64,000 nucleotides of DNA from Acidicapsa dinghuensis. Lineage in GTDB: Bacteria > Acidobacteriota > Terriglobia > Terriglobales > Acidobacteriaceae. Position 1 is the stretch's first letter; every line of letters begins with the position of its first letter. Location: NCBI RefSeq assembly GCF_025685685.1, contig NZ_JAGSYH010000003.1:186001-250000 (forward strand). Reading direction: 5' to 3'. Both the position numbers and the translations under genes were made by a program. This document shows positions 28,401 through 36,952 of the stretch, piece by piece. Under the pieces are notes generated by a model. It was not told the DNA's origin and made no database searches. It saw only the letters and a list, made by a program, of their open reading frames with translations.

Positions 28401-29497
28401 GCGTCAGTGCGGTTGTGCATGAGGCGGCACGGTCTTTCGATATTGAAGGCGATCTGGTTTCGATCGAGCGATATGGCAGCGGACATATCAATGATTCTTA
28501 TTGCGCGGCATTTGATCGTGGCGGCGCGACGACACGCTTTCTTATGCAACGTATCAATCACCGGATATTCAAGCAGCCGCTATTGCTGATGGAGAATATT
28601 CACCGCGTTACGACGCACGTTGCGGAGCAGCTGAGCGATGATCCGGATAGCGACCGCCGCGTGTTGACGTTGATTCCTGATCGCGATGGACTGTTATGCC
28701 ATGTGGATCGCGAGGGTGAGTTTTGGCGGGCGTACAAGTTCATTGAGCGTGCGCATACATACGACACGATTCAATCGCCGGCGCAGGCTTTTCAGGCGGC
28801 CAAAGCCTTCGGGCAGTTTCAACGCATGCTGGTGACGCTGCCCGCTCCGCGCCTGCATGAGACGATTCCCGATTTTCACAATACACCGAAGCGGCTTGAG
28901 GCGTTTCTTCGCGCGCTGGGGGCTGACCCATGCAATCGCGCCGCTGAGGCTCGCGACGAGATTGCTTATGCGCTGGAGTACCAGGCGTTGGCAAGCATCC
29001 TTACAGATGCCGACCTGCCCGAGAGAACGATTCATGCTGACACGAAGATCAACAACGTGCTGCTTGACGATGCGTCGGGCGAAGGCTTGTGCGTGATTGA
29101 TCTGGACACTGTGATGCCGGGCTTGTCGCTCCATGACTTTGGCGATATGGTGCGCACGGCGACGAGTCCTGCAGCGGAAGATGAGTTGAATCTGTCGAAG
29201 GTGAGGATGCAGATGCCGATGTTTGAGGCGCTTGTGCGCGGCTATTTGGGCTCGACTGCGGACTTTCTCAGCGCGGGGGAGAAAACGCTGCTGGTGGACG
29301 CGGGCAAGCTCATTACCTACGAACAGGCTCTGCGATTTCTGACTGACTTTATCCTCGGCGATCCGTATTACAAGATTGCGCGCGAAAAGCACAATCTCGA
29401 TCGCACGCGCACCCAGATTGCTTTACTGAAGTCAATCAACGAGCAAGAGGATGCAATGCAGCGATTTGTGGATCGCATTGCTGCTTCGCCAAGTTGA
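28397..29497 (+). CDS. nahK: APH-family sugar kinase, N-acetylhexosamine 1-kinase-like
   Basis: 366 residues from ATG 28397, which overlaps the preceding stop. Choline-kinase/APH fold: GSGHINDSY nucleotide loop, ERTIHADTKINNVLLD (catalytic Asp of the Brenner-type loop) and VIDLDTVMPGLSLHDFGDMVRT (metal-binding DFGD). The combination HADTKINN and FLMQRIN..F is characteristic of NahK-like anomeric kinases. Together with the upstream nucleotidyltransferase it would form a salvage route for a hexose or hexosamine released by extracellular glycosidases. Confidence 0.8.
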   Translation: MSVSAVVHEAARSFDIEGDLVSIERYGSGHINDSYCAAFDRGGATTRFLMQRINHRIFKQPLLLMENIHRVTTHVAEQLSDDPDSDRRVLTLIPDRDGLLCHVDREGEFWRAYKFIERAHTYDTIQSPAQAFQAAKAFGQFQRMLVTLPAPRLHETIPDFHNTPKRLEAFLRALGADPCNRAAEARDEIAYALEYQALASILTDADLPERTIHADTKINNVLLDDASGEGLCVIDLDTVMPGLSLHDFGDMVRTATSPAAEDELNLSKVRMQMPMFEALVRGYLGSTADFLSAGEKTLLVDAGKLITYEQALRFLTDFILGDPYYKIAREKHNLDRTRTQIALLKSINEQEDAMQRFVDRIAASPS

Positions 29498-29514
29498 GCT
29501 CTCATGTACACGCG

Positions 29515-31185
29515 TTAATTTTCCGCTGATGCTAATGCGTTATGCTGCTCCACCAGCCAGCGCACCAGTTCTGTTGCGGCGGCAAAGTTATCGAACTGGC
29601 CATAGATCGCATGATTCTTCCGGCCGTCGGTGTACTCGTTGTAGGCCCATGGATCAACCATGGCGAAGACCATGCCCTTGCCGTACCGCACGGTTGCCAT
29701 GACGACATCTCCGCGATCGTTGAGCAACGATTGCGCTGAACCGCTGAGGGTGATGGCGCAGGTGTCTTTCAAATAAATGGTGTGTGGATCGTGAAAGACA
29801 GGGCCTCCGCCGGGCAGATGGATTGTGCCATCTTCGATATGATCGCCGCGTACTTTGTCATTGACGATGTGATGATGCAGCACGTCATCGAAGTGGATGC
29901 CAAACTTGTCCGCAAGCAAGTTGAGATGGGCGATGTCGGCGTTTGGTGGATCGTTTTCAAGCATGACCAGGACTCCGCCCTTGCCGACCCATGCAGCGAC
30001 TTCATCGGCGTCTTGCGCGGTCATGTAGTGCGGAGTGGGATTCTTGGCGGGATTATCGGGCGAGACGATTACGTAGTACTGCGCTTGGGCGAGATTTGCC
30101 TGCGTTGGCGCTGAGTACAACGCATCCGTATTGACTCCATCGCCTCGAAAGATATGACCGAGAAGTGAATCGCCGCTGTCGCTATAGTCGTTCCATTTGT
30201 AATGAAAATATTCTCGCTGGCCTGCGGCATTCGTGCGCTGCTGACTGTTGAACCATGCGTCGACGAGAACAGTCTGCCCTCGACCTAATGCTGCTGATTT
30301 CGCCAGATCCATCTCGGTTGCTGCAAGTACCAGAGCACCATCTTCTGCATCCGGCCTTAGCGGCTGGGCAATCAGTTTCTTCCATTCTCCCTCGGCGTGG
30401 TTTGACGCCTCCACGGGCAAATAACCGAAGCGCACTGCTTTCAATACCGCATACATATGGAGCAGTTTTGCTGAGAGGGGGGTATCGTTGTCCGGATGCC
30501 ATTTGTCCGCTTCGCTTCGGAAGGCCTTGAGCAGGCGCTGCTCATCGACCTTATCGTGCTGGAAGTTTGGCAGAGCATCGGCTAATGCAGCCAGAAACCG
30601 CGCATGTGAGATTGCTGCTGGTTGCTTTGCGGCACTATCTTTCCGTGAAGGCTGTACATCTTTTTGCCAGCGCAGAAACTGGTCGGCGATAGCGCCTAGA
30701 TCGGCATCGTGCTGAAAAGCGGTTGCATAAGCAGCGAGAAAGGGCTCGGCCATGCACGGCGATGTACTGGACTCTGTGCAATCCTTTGTGAGCTGCGAAT
30801 CGAGAGACGTTGCTGCGTTGTAGTAGGCAGGTTGGCGTGTTATCTCATACATGCGCAGAAATTCGCCGCCAAGCAAGCCTGCATTCCAACTATCCTGTGG
30901 GCCCGTTGCAGCCTGCGTACTCGCCAATGTCATGCATTTATCCAGCGTGTTCTTCTCATAGGTAAAGAGGGCGCCATTTGCAGAGTTGTACCATGCTGCA
31001 CGCATTCCCTTGAGCAACAGGCCCTGCGAGCAGTTGGGGATGCCCTGTTGCGACTGCTGCATAATCTGGCTGGCGAGCGGTGCTGAATAAACAGACGTTT
31101 GAGCCGCAGCCCCAGTGGCGCTGCATACACCTGCCAGGATGAGGACCATTTGCACTGCTGACCATATCTTTTGCGAGAGTTGCAT
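29515..31185 (-). CDS. Exported GH88/GH105-like protein with C-terminal DUF4350/GATase-like domain
   Basis: About 556 residues with a signal peptide (MQLSQKIWSAVQMVLILAGVCSATGAAAQ). The N-terminal two thirds is helical with repeated Trp/Tyr-rich pairs (NAGLLGGEFLRMYEITRQPAYYNAA, HARFLAALADALPNF) as in alpha/alpha barrels of unsaturated glucuronyl/rhamnogalacturonyl hydrolases. The last 200 residues (YYVIVSPDNPAKNP, VAAWVGKGGVLVMLENDPPN, GDVVMATVRYGKGMVFAMVDPWAYNEY) resemble the DUF4350 flavodoxin-like domain. ATG 31185 is chosen for the signal peptide; ATG 31227 is an alternative. Catalytic Asp residues were not confirmed. Confidence 0.6.
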   Translation of the reverse strand: MQLSQKIWSAVQMVLILAGVCSATGAAAQTSVYSAPLASQIMQQSQQGIPNCSQGLLLKGMRAAWYNSANGALFTYEKNTLDKCMTLASTQAATGPQDSWNAGLLGGEFLRMYEITRQPAYYNAATSLDSQLTKDCTESSTSPCMAEPFLAAYATAFQHDADLGAIADQFLRWQKDVQPSRKDSAAKQPAAISHARFLAALADALPNFQHDKVDEQRLLKAFRSEADKWHPDNDTPLSAKLLHMYAVLKAVRFGYLPVEASNHAEGEWKKLIAQPLRPDAEDGALVLAATEMDLAKSAALGRGQTVLVDAWFNSQQRTNAAGQREYFHYKWNDYSDSGDSLLGHIFRGDGVNTDALYSAPTQANLAQAQYYVIVSPDNPAKNPTPHYMTAQDADEVAAWVGKGGVLVMLENDPPNADIAHLNLLADKFGIHFDDVLHHHIVNDKVRGDHIEDGTIHLPGGGPVFHDPHTIYLKDTCAITLSGSAQSLLNDRGDVVMATVRYGKGMVFAMVDPWAYNEYTDGRKNHAIYGQFDNFAAATELVRWLVEQHNALASAEN

Positions 31186-31375
31186 CGTGGAGTATGCGCG
31201 AAGCTCTATTCGGACTCGTATCCTCATCTAAGCCTTCTGTTCCATTGGTAGAGCGATTCAGGCTCTATGGTCTCGCCCCATTGTAGTGTGACGATTTGCC
31301 GATGCCCCTTGCGTCCGCAGCTATGATTCCGTTTCACAGCCGCTGAGGCACCAGCTTTCGAAACTGTTGCAGCAT

Positions 31376-32251
31376 TTAGAAGAGCACAGAAGGCAGCCAT
31401 GCACCTTCAGGCTCGCTGTAAAGCCCCATGCTCATCAGCGTCATCGGCTGCACGACGCGAAGGCCCTGGTTGAGACACCAGCGCACCAGCTCTGTGTTGC
31501 GCGAGGGAACAAGAATTCCGGGACCTGCCAGGGACTCGGCGCCAGCAATGAGAGCCTGCAGGTCGAGATTCGACTCGGCTACGGTATGGCCTAAGAACCC
31601 CAAGTGCGATGTGTAACCCGTGATGTGTCCGTTGCTCTCTACAACACGCGCCAGGCCGCGTTCGATTCCTGTGGAGAGTTCCAGCTCTCGCGCATAACCA
31701 TGCAACCGGTAGGCCAGAGTATTGCACGCTTGCGCATCCGCGGGAGTCGCATTGCGAACGGTGCGGCCAGGAATGCTTTGAGAGAGCGCGTGGCCCTGCA
31801 TGCACGACAAGGGCTCGCGAACGTCGAAGCCCAGTGAAGCATAGAGGGAGAATGAGCGGTTATGAAATGCGGCCTGGACGAGCCGAATGCCGGCGGCGCC
31901 ACGCTGTTGCGCTCGTTCAATGGCTACCTGCATCAGCTTGCGGCCTACGCCTCGATTCTGAATTGTGGGATCGACGGTGATGGGGCCTACACCGCAGATG
32001 ATGGAGCGCTCATCGAGCGCATTGCTGCCGACGACGCGTCCATCAATCTCCGCCACGACACTATAGATTCCTGAATTTTCAAATATCCTGGAAAGCAGCT
32101 TCGTGCAATGCTCTTCCGATGGAAAGTCGCAGGGGAAGTTGTGCGCGGCATTGATGGCGCAGAATGCGGCGTAGCAGATCGGTCCGCACACGGCGCTGTC
32201 ATCTGGCCTGGCGATGCGCACGATAACTTCGGATTTTTCGCTCACTGACAT
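31376..32251 (-). CDS. GNAT-family N-acetyltransferase
   Basis: 291 residues. The first half is a full GNAT domain with the acetyl-CoA loop VDPTIQNRGVGRKLMQVAIERA (about 93-114) and the C-terminal LYASLGFDVREP. The second half (150-291) looks like a degenerate second GNAT-like domain. Substrate unknown. ATG 32251. It is transcribed in the same direction as rimI but separated by about 95 bp. Confidence 0.85.
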   Translation of the reverse strand: MSVSEKSEVIVRIARPDDSAVCGPICYAAFCAINAAHNFPCDFPSEEHCTKLLSRIFENSGIYSVVAEIDGRVVGSNALDERSIICGVGPITVDPTIQNRGVGRKLMQVAIERAQQRGAAGIRLVQAAFHNRSFSLYASLGFDVREPLSCMQGHALSQSIPGRTVRNATPADAQACNTLAYRLHGYARELELSTGIERGLARVVESNGHITGYTSHLGFLGHTVAESNLDLQALIAGAESLAGPGILVPSRNTELVRWCLNQGLRVVQPMTLMSMGLYSEPEGAWLPSVLF

Positions 32252-32347
32252 TCAGCCTCCTGGTATGTCGGATATCTCTAATCGGATAGCTTTGTAAGGA
32301 TCACTGGAGTATAGCAAGCAGTTGCGAACGAGAGATACCAGACAAGC

Positions 32348-32827
32348 CTAAGAAATGCGAAGCTCGAAGATCAGTGCATCTTCATCGGGTGAATGATAGT
32401 AACCTCGGCGGAGACCTGTTTGCTCGAAGCCGGCGATTGCGTAGAGCCGCTGCGCGCCCGCATTCGATGCGCGCACTTCTAGGATAAGGCGGCCGACTCT
32501 GGAGCTCCGCAGATCGGCGATGAGAGAGCGCAGCAGGTTAGCCGCGACGCCCCGACGCTGGAAGGTCGGGGCAACCGCAATCGACTCGAGTTCGGCCTCG
32601 CCTGCGATGATATTCGCGATTGCGAAGCCTTCGATGCGCCCTTGAATCTCCGCCACTCGCGCCAAACGCTGCATGGGTGCATCCTGCGCAAGAGCTTTCT
32701 CATAGCTCTCACGAGACCAATGAGGCGCCATGGTCAACTGTGCTGCGATGTCCATCACACGATCGATATCGCTGGCCGTCATTGGCCGCGATATCGGCTC
32801 GGGCATGGAAGAGGATGCGCCGATCAT
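32348..32827 (-). CDS. rimI: Ribosomal-protein-alanine N-acetyltransferase RimI-like
   Basis: 159 residues. GNAT motif A VAPTFQRRGVAANLLRSLI and motif B LEVRASNAGAQRLYAIAGFEQTGLRRGYY match RimI, which acetylates the N-terminal Ala of S18 in well-studied species. ATG 32827 overlaps the tsaB stop (ATGA) with GGAAGA upstream; starting further upstream would run inside tsaB. The tsaB-rimI order is widely conserved. Confidence 0.88.
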   Translation of the reverse strand: MIGASSSMPEPISRPMTASDIDRVMDIAAQLTMAPHWSRESYEKALAQDAPMQRLARVAEIQGRIEGFAIANIIAGEAELESIAVAPTFQRRGVAANLLRSLIADLRSSRVGRLILEVRASNAGAQRLYAIAGFEQTGLRRGYYHSPDEDALIFELRIS

Positions 32828-33498
32828 GCTCTTCCTGCACGCGTGCTCATCTTCACTTCTGCGCCACGGAGATAATGTCCGTCGAGCGCGGCGACATCGG
32901 CAAACTGATGCGCGCGCCATTGGTTGAGAGCCATGCCGATTGCGTCCGAGGCGCGTGGAGCGCGGCTGCGCTTAAGGTTGACATCGGTCGCGACTGTCTC
33001 CAGCAGATGCGCTACGCTTTCTTCACAGAAGGCGACTGGGCCCGGTAGCTTACCAAGATTGGAAAACTCTCCAGCGGTCACGAGCATCTCGCGAGCTTGG
33101 GCGTTGTCTTCGAAGACGCCGAGAAAGACCTGTCCGCGATAGGCATCGAGCACGGCGCAAGGGACGCCTGCGACATGCGCCAGTACCGCAAGACGTGAGA
33201 CTGTAACGACAGGAATCTCCGCAGCCTCGGCCATCGCCTTTACCGTTGCCAGGCCGACGCGAATTCCAGTGAAGCTGCCGGGGCCGTAGACAGCGACGAT
33301 TCCAGCGAGATCATGAACCTTGATATTCGCGGCCAACAGCAACTCTGCAGTCGTGGAGACGATTGCGGCGGAGAACTCTCCGCTTGCAAGCTCTATCTCC
33401 TGCAATAGTGAAACAGTGTTTTCCTCAACACACGACAGCGCAACATAGCCCACGCTGCCGCAGGTGTCGATGCCTAACAGCCACTTACGTTCAGTCAC
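32824..33498 (-). CDS. tsaB: tRNA threonylcarbamoyladenosine biosynthesis protein TsaB
   Basis: 224 residues with the ASKHA start LLGIDTCGSVGYVAL and the diagnostic VYGPGSFTGIRVGLATVKAMAEA (about 70-92). TsaB is the scaffold of the TsaBDE complex that installs t6A37 on ANN-decoding tRNAs. Its stop overlaps rimI. tsaE is in the same window at 54194-54652. Confidence 0.95.
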   Translation of the reverse strand: MTERKWLLGIDTCGSVGYVALSCVEENTVSLLQEIELASGEFSAAIVSTTAELLLAANIKVHDLAGIVAVYGPGSFTGIRVGLATVKAMAEAAEIPVVTVSRLAVLAHVAGVPCAVLDAYRGQVFLGVFEDNAQAREMLVTAGEFSNLGKLPGPVAFCEESVAHLLETVATDVNLKRSRAPRASDAIGMALNQWRAHQFADVAALDGHYLRGAEVKMSTRAGRA

Positions 33499-34182
33499 TC
33501 AGTGCGATCCTCCGTCGACCAGCTCCAGCAGCACGCCATTCGCACTGGCGGGATGGATGAATACATAGCGATGGCCGCCTGCACCGATCTGGATCGTGTC
33601 CGACACCAGCTTTACTCCGGTCTGGCGAAGGCGCTTCACGGTTTCTTCCAGATTAGCGACGCGCAGCGCGATGTGATGCAGGCCCTCGCCACGTTTCGCG
33701 ATATAGCGGCCGATGACGGAGTCTTCCGTGGTGGATTCGAGCAGCTCGATGCGGCTTTGACCGGTGGCGAGCATGGCAACGCGCACCTGCTCGTGTGCGA
33801 TCTCTTCGACCGAAGAGATCGAAACGCCGAGAGCCTCGTACATTGCACATGCCGCGCTTAGCGAGCGGACTGCTATGCCGAGATGATCGAGCACCGGAGC
33901 TGAATTTGATTGTTCGATCCCGGGCTTTTGCTTCACAGGCATCGTCTCTATCGTTTTGCCTGCCCCGGCTGGCCCGGTAATGCCGACGTGCAGGGCACGC
34001 GGGCCGTTGCGCAATCCATCATTGCAGAGGCTGAGCATGCCGGTGCTTCCGGGTGCGCCATCTTCCACGAGCGAAATGGCGCGGGCTAGCGATCTGGAAT
34101 CGCCTGCGCGCATGCTCGCAAAAAGCTGCTCGACGCCGGCGCGGGCCGTCTGCATCTCCGTTTTCTGGTTCCGGTCGCTCAT
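33499..34182 (-). CDS. mce: Methylmalonyl-CoA epimerase fused to an N-terminal remnant of MeaB
   Basis: 227 residues. Residues about 84-227 are a complete methylmalonyl-CoA epimerase (vicinal-oxygen-chelate fold): PVLDHLGIAVRS, EALGVSISSVEEI, RIELLES, GEGLHHIALRV, HRYVFIHPASANGVLLELVDGG, with metal His and Glu residues in place. Residues about 15-77 instead match the start of the GTPase MeaB (AGDSRSLARAISLVEDGAP, ALHVGITGPAGAGKT), ending inside the Walker A motif. The reading frame passes through without a stop, so either an in-frame deletion removed the rest of meaB or translation restarts at ATG 33942, the likely original mce start (147 residues). Confidence 0.87.
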   Translation of the reverse strand: MSDRNQKTEMQTARAGVEQLFASMRAGDSRSLARAISLVEDGAPGSTGMLSLCNDGLRNGPRALHVGITGPAGAGKTIETMPVKQKPGIEQSNSAPVLDHLGIAVRSLSAACAMYEALGVSISSVEEIAHEQVRVAMLATGQSRIELLESTTEDSVIGRYIAKRGEGLHHIALRVANLEETVKRLRQTGVKLVSDTIQIGAGGHRYVFIHPASANGVLLELVDGGSH

Positions 34183-34290
34183 TTCCGCCGTATTCGCTTC
34201 CCTCTTTTGCCGCCGGAAAGACGTTCCTCATCCACGATACATGTTTACGCCGCGACAGAGTGACGGGGCTGCAATAGAGTGATTGCAGCC

Positions 34291-35034
34291 ATGTCCATGC
34301 CATCCATGACTCGCCGACAGCTATTGCAGAGCGCAGCCGCTTCTGCGCTTGCGCAACCCTTACTGATGCAATCTCAACCTGAGACCTCGCGTCGATTGAA
34401 AGCTGTCGTCTGCGGCGGCCATCCCGGCGACCCGGAGTATGGCTGCGGCGGATTTATCAGCCTCTGGACAGCTGCCGGGAATGACGCTGTAATGCTCTAT
34501 CTCAATGATGGAGCGTGGCCTCCGACGCCTGCAGCTACGCGGCTTGCGGAGGCGGCAAAGGCTTGCGAAATTCTAAAAGCCAGGCCGCTCTATGCGAGGC
34601 AGGTCAACGGACATGCCGTTGTTGACAACGCGCATTACGAGGCTTTTGCACAATTGATTGCAGAGGGAAAACCGGATCTGTTGCTGACGCAATGGCCCAT
34701 CGACAATCATCGCGATCACCGCGCAATGGCAATGCTGGCCTTTGATGCGTGGCAGGCTTCCAAGCATGCTTTTGCTTTGTATTACTACGAGGTTTCGAAC
34801 GGCGAAGATACGCTGCAGTTTTCACCGACACACTATGTCGACATCACGGTACAAGAGCCCGCAAAGCGCGCCGCTTGCTACGCGCACGCCAGCCAGACGC
34901 CCGACCGCTATTACAAACTACAGGACGATGTGGCCGCTTTTCGCGGACTGGAAAGCGGCTACTCGCGCGCGGAGGCATTTCTCCTGCAACAGCGAAGCCC
35001 GTCGGATCCGCTGCGTGCATTTGTCTCTCGCTGA
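34291..35034 (+). CDS. Tat-exported PIG-L-family deacetylase-like protein
   Basis: 247 residues. MTRRQLLQSAAASALAQPLL is a twin-arginine signal. The zinc site motif is HPGDPEYGCGG where the usual family form is HPDDE; the second His motif is NHRDHR. PIG-L enzymes remove N-acetyl groups from GlcNAc-type substrates. The Asp that normally acts as general base is Gly here, so activity or substrate may differ. GTG 34279 and several nearby ATGs are possible starts. Confidence 0.8.
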   Translation: MSMPSMTRRQLLQSAAASALAQPLLMQSQPETSRRLKAVVCGGHPGDPEYGCGGFISLWTAAGNDAVMLYLNDGAWPPTPAATRLAEAAKACEILKARPLYARQVNGHAVVDNAHYEAFAQLIAEGKPDLLLTQWPIDNHRDHRAMAMLAFDAWQASKHAFALYYYEVSNGEDTLQFSPTHYVDITVQEPAKRAACYAHASQTPDRYYKLQDDVAAFRGLESGYSRAEAFLLQQRSPSDPLRAFVSR

Positions 35035-35053
35035 CATAGATAACGGCGACGAA

Positions 35054-35290
35054 TTATGCGTTTTCAGTTTTGACGCGGACGCGGCCTGCCTGGAATTTTG
35101 CGGTGATCTCTTCCTGGCGGGCGCGTTCGAGCTGCGACGCGGACTCTCTTACCTCCTGCCCGCAACTTGGGCAGACGAGGACTATCGTCAGCTTCGGATC
35201 AAACTCCAGTTTTGCGCCCGCGGCAACAGTGCAAACGGGCACCCGCATATAACATCCCGGCGTCGGACAATGTGCAACCAGGCAATCCAT
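35054..35290 (-). CDS. Small zinc-ribbon-like protein
   Basis: 78 residues with two cysteine pairs: HCPTPGC (C8 and C12 from ATG 35290) and VCPSCGQ, spaced about 30 residues, typical of a rubredoxin-like knuckle; a short basic helix follows. ATG 35290 has GGTGAGG upstream; GTG 35302 is an alternative. Function unknown. Confidence 0.6.
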   Translation of the reverse strand: MDCLVAHCPTPGCYMRVPVCTVAAGAKLEFDPKLTIVLVCPSCGQEVRESASQLERARQEEITAKFQAGRVRVKTENA

Positions 35291-35376
35291 GCCAAACCTC
35301 ACCGCTCATCATCGCGCCTGCGGCCTCGAAGCGCAAGCGGAGGTGGAAAATCTAACTCCAGCTCTGATTCCAGGCC

Positions 35377-36837
35377 CTAACTCCAGGCCAGCGTGACCAG
35401 CGAATCCGCGGGCATCTGGACATCGAGCCCCATGCTGCCCAGCACAAGCTGTGCGCGGCGCGATTCGCCACGATTCGCGAGAATCACGGCATGGCTACCG
35501 TCGGGATTGCGGAAGCCTGCATGCGTAAGAGCCTTCGACTGGCGATTTTCGATGAGGCCGCCGGTATCCGGCACGTCGGGGCCGTTGGTCGCAATGACAC
35601 GTGCGCCGCGACGGACGTGGCGGGAGAAGTGCGCAAAGGCCCAGTACTGGCCGCTTTTGGTGATCGCGTGCGAACCGCTCTCGACGGTGATGACACCGCC
35701 GCATGGGAAAGGGCCGATATTGGGCTTGCCGTGCTCATCGAGAGCGATGTTCCAGGCGGTGATGGAGCGCGCCCAGTTGTTCAGCGCACCGTTGAAGATT
35801 TCGCCCCACTTGGCCCAGTCGGTCTTATAGTCAGGAGCTGTCACATCAGGACCGCCTTCGGTCCAGTAAGCGCTCCTTTTGGGATAGGCCTCGTGCACGC
35901 GGGTCATCGCTGTGGCGTCGCCTACGTAGGGATGCCACGCGATGCCGTCGATGAACTCGTAGGCCTTCGGGTCGGCAAGCTCGGCCATAGCGCGGCCCCA
36001 GAGATTGTAGTTATGGTCGAGCACCCAGATCTTCGTTTTGAGACCGGCATCACGCAGAGTTGGCCCAAGGTGATCCTTGACGAACTCGATCTCGTACTCC
36101 TGCCCCCACAGGCATGCGGGCATGCGGCCATCCTGATCGGCATCGACTTCGTTCTGCACCGTCACCGCATCGATGCGGACTCCGTCAGCCTCATAGCCTT
36201 GCAGGAATTTCAGAAAATACTTTGCGTATGGATCGTAGCTGGCCTTGCGCATGGAGCCGCCCATCATCGATCCGCCAGCCTTCATCCATCCGGGTGGCGA
36301 CCACGGCGACGAGAAGAGAAACAGCTCGGGATTGACTTTGCGGGCCTCGCGCAGGATGGGCAGGATGTATTCCTTGTCGTGATCGATGGAGAACTTCTTG
36401 AGCTCGGGATCAGGCTCGCTGGACTCGTCAAAGGTGTAGGCAGTGCGCGAATAATCGCTGGCTCCGATGCAGGTGCGGCAGACGTTCATGCCCATCTCAC
36501 GCGGGGCAAAGAGGTCGTGCATCGCCGATGATCGCTCATCGGCCTTCATCTGGCTCAACACCCAGCAGGTGGCGTCGGTCAATGCTCCGCCGAAGCCCAG
36601 CACTTCCTGGTTTTCAGTTGCGGGGTCGATCACGATCGCTTCCGCGCCTATTTCCGTGACGGGCTGCCATGCAAGAGGCTCTGCGGTTGCGTAACGCTTG
36701 TCGGCATAGGTCTGCCATACTTTTACGGAATGCGACTCGTCTGCTGTAGCCCATGCGGGCAATGCTGCGCTCATCGCGGCTGCGGCAGCGGTGCCGGCAG
36801 CCCCTTTCAAAAACTTCCGACGCGAACCAGCGATCAT
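35377..36837 (-). CDS. Tat-exported glycoside hydrolase family 30 enzyme
   Basis: 486 residues. Signal: SRRKFLKGAAGTAAAAAMSAALPAWA. The (beta/alpha)8 core carries LGFGGALTDATCWVL, LFLFSSPWSPPGWMK, the acid/base Glu in TVQNEVDADQ and the nucleophile Glu in AYWTEGGPDV, then a C-terminal beta-sandwich (HAVILANRGESRRAQLVL). GH30 includes beta-glucosylceramidases, beta-1,6-glucanases and xylanases; the subfamily is not resolved. ATG 36837 has GGAG upstream. Confidence 0.92.
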   Translation of the reverse strand: MIAGSRRKFLKGAAGTAAAAAMSAALPAWATADESHSVKVWQTYADKRYATAEPLAWQPVTEIGAEAIVIDPATENQEVLGFGGALTDATCWVLSQMKADERSSAMHDLFAPREMGMNVCRTCIGASDYSRTAYTFDESSEPDPELKKFSIDHDKEYILPILREARKVNPELFLFSSPWSPPGWMKAGGSMMGGSMRKASYDPYAKYFLKFLQGYEADGVRIDAVTVQNEVDADQDGRMPACLWGQEYEIEFVKDHLGPTLRDAGLKTKIWVLDHNYNLWGRAMAELADPKAYEFIDGIAWHPYVGDATAMTRVHEAYPKRSAYWTEGGPDVTAPDYKTDWAKWGEIFNGALNNWARSITAWNIALDEHGKPNIGPFPCGGVITVESGSHAITKSGQYWAFAHFSRHVRRGARVIATNGPDVPDTGGLIENRQSKALTHAGFRNPDGSHAVILANRGESRRAQLVLGSMGLDVQMPADSLVTLAWS

Positions 36838-36952
36838 TGCCGTCTCCGATTTCAAAGATTGGCTCAAGCGATTTTGCAGGGAGGATGATAGCAGTCCGGG
36901 CGCATCTATGGGCAAGCGGATAGCCGTGAAATTCGCTGCTCAGGGATGCCGT

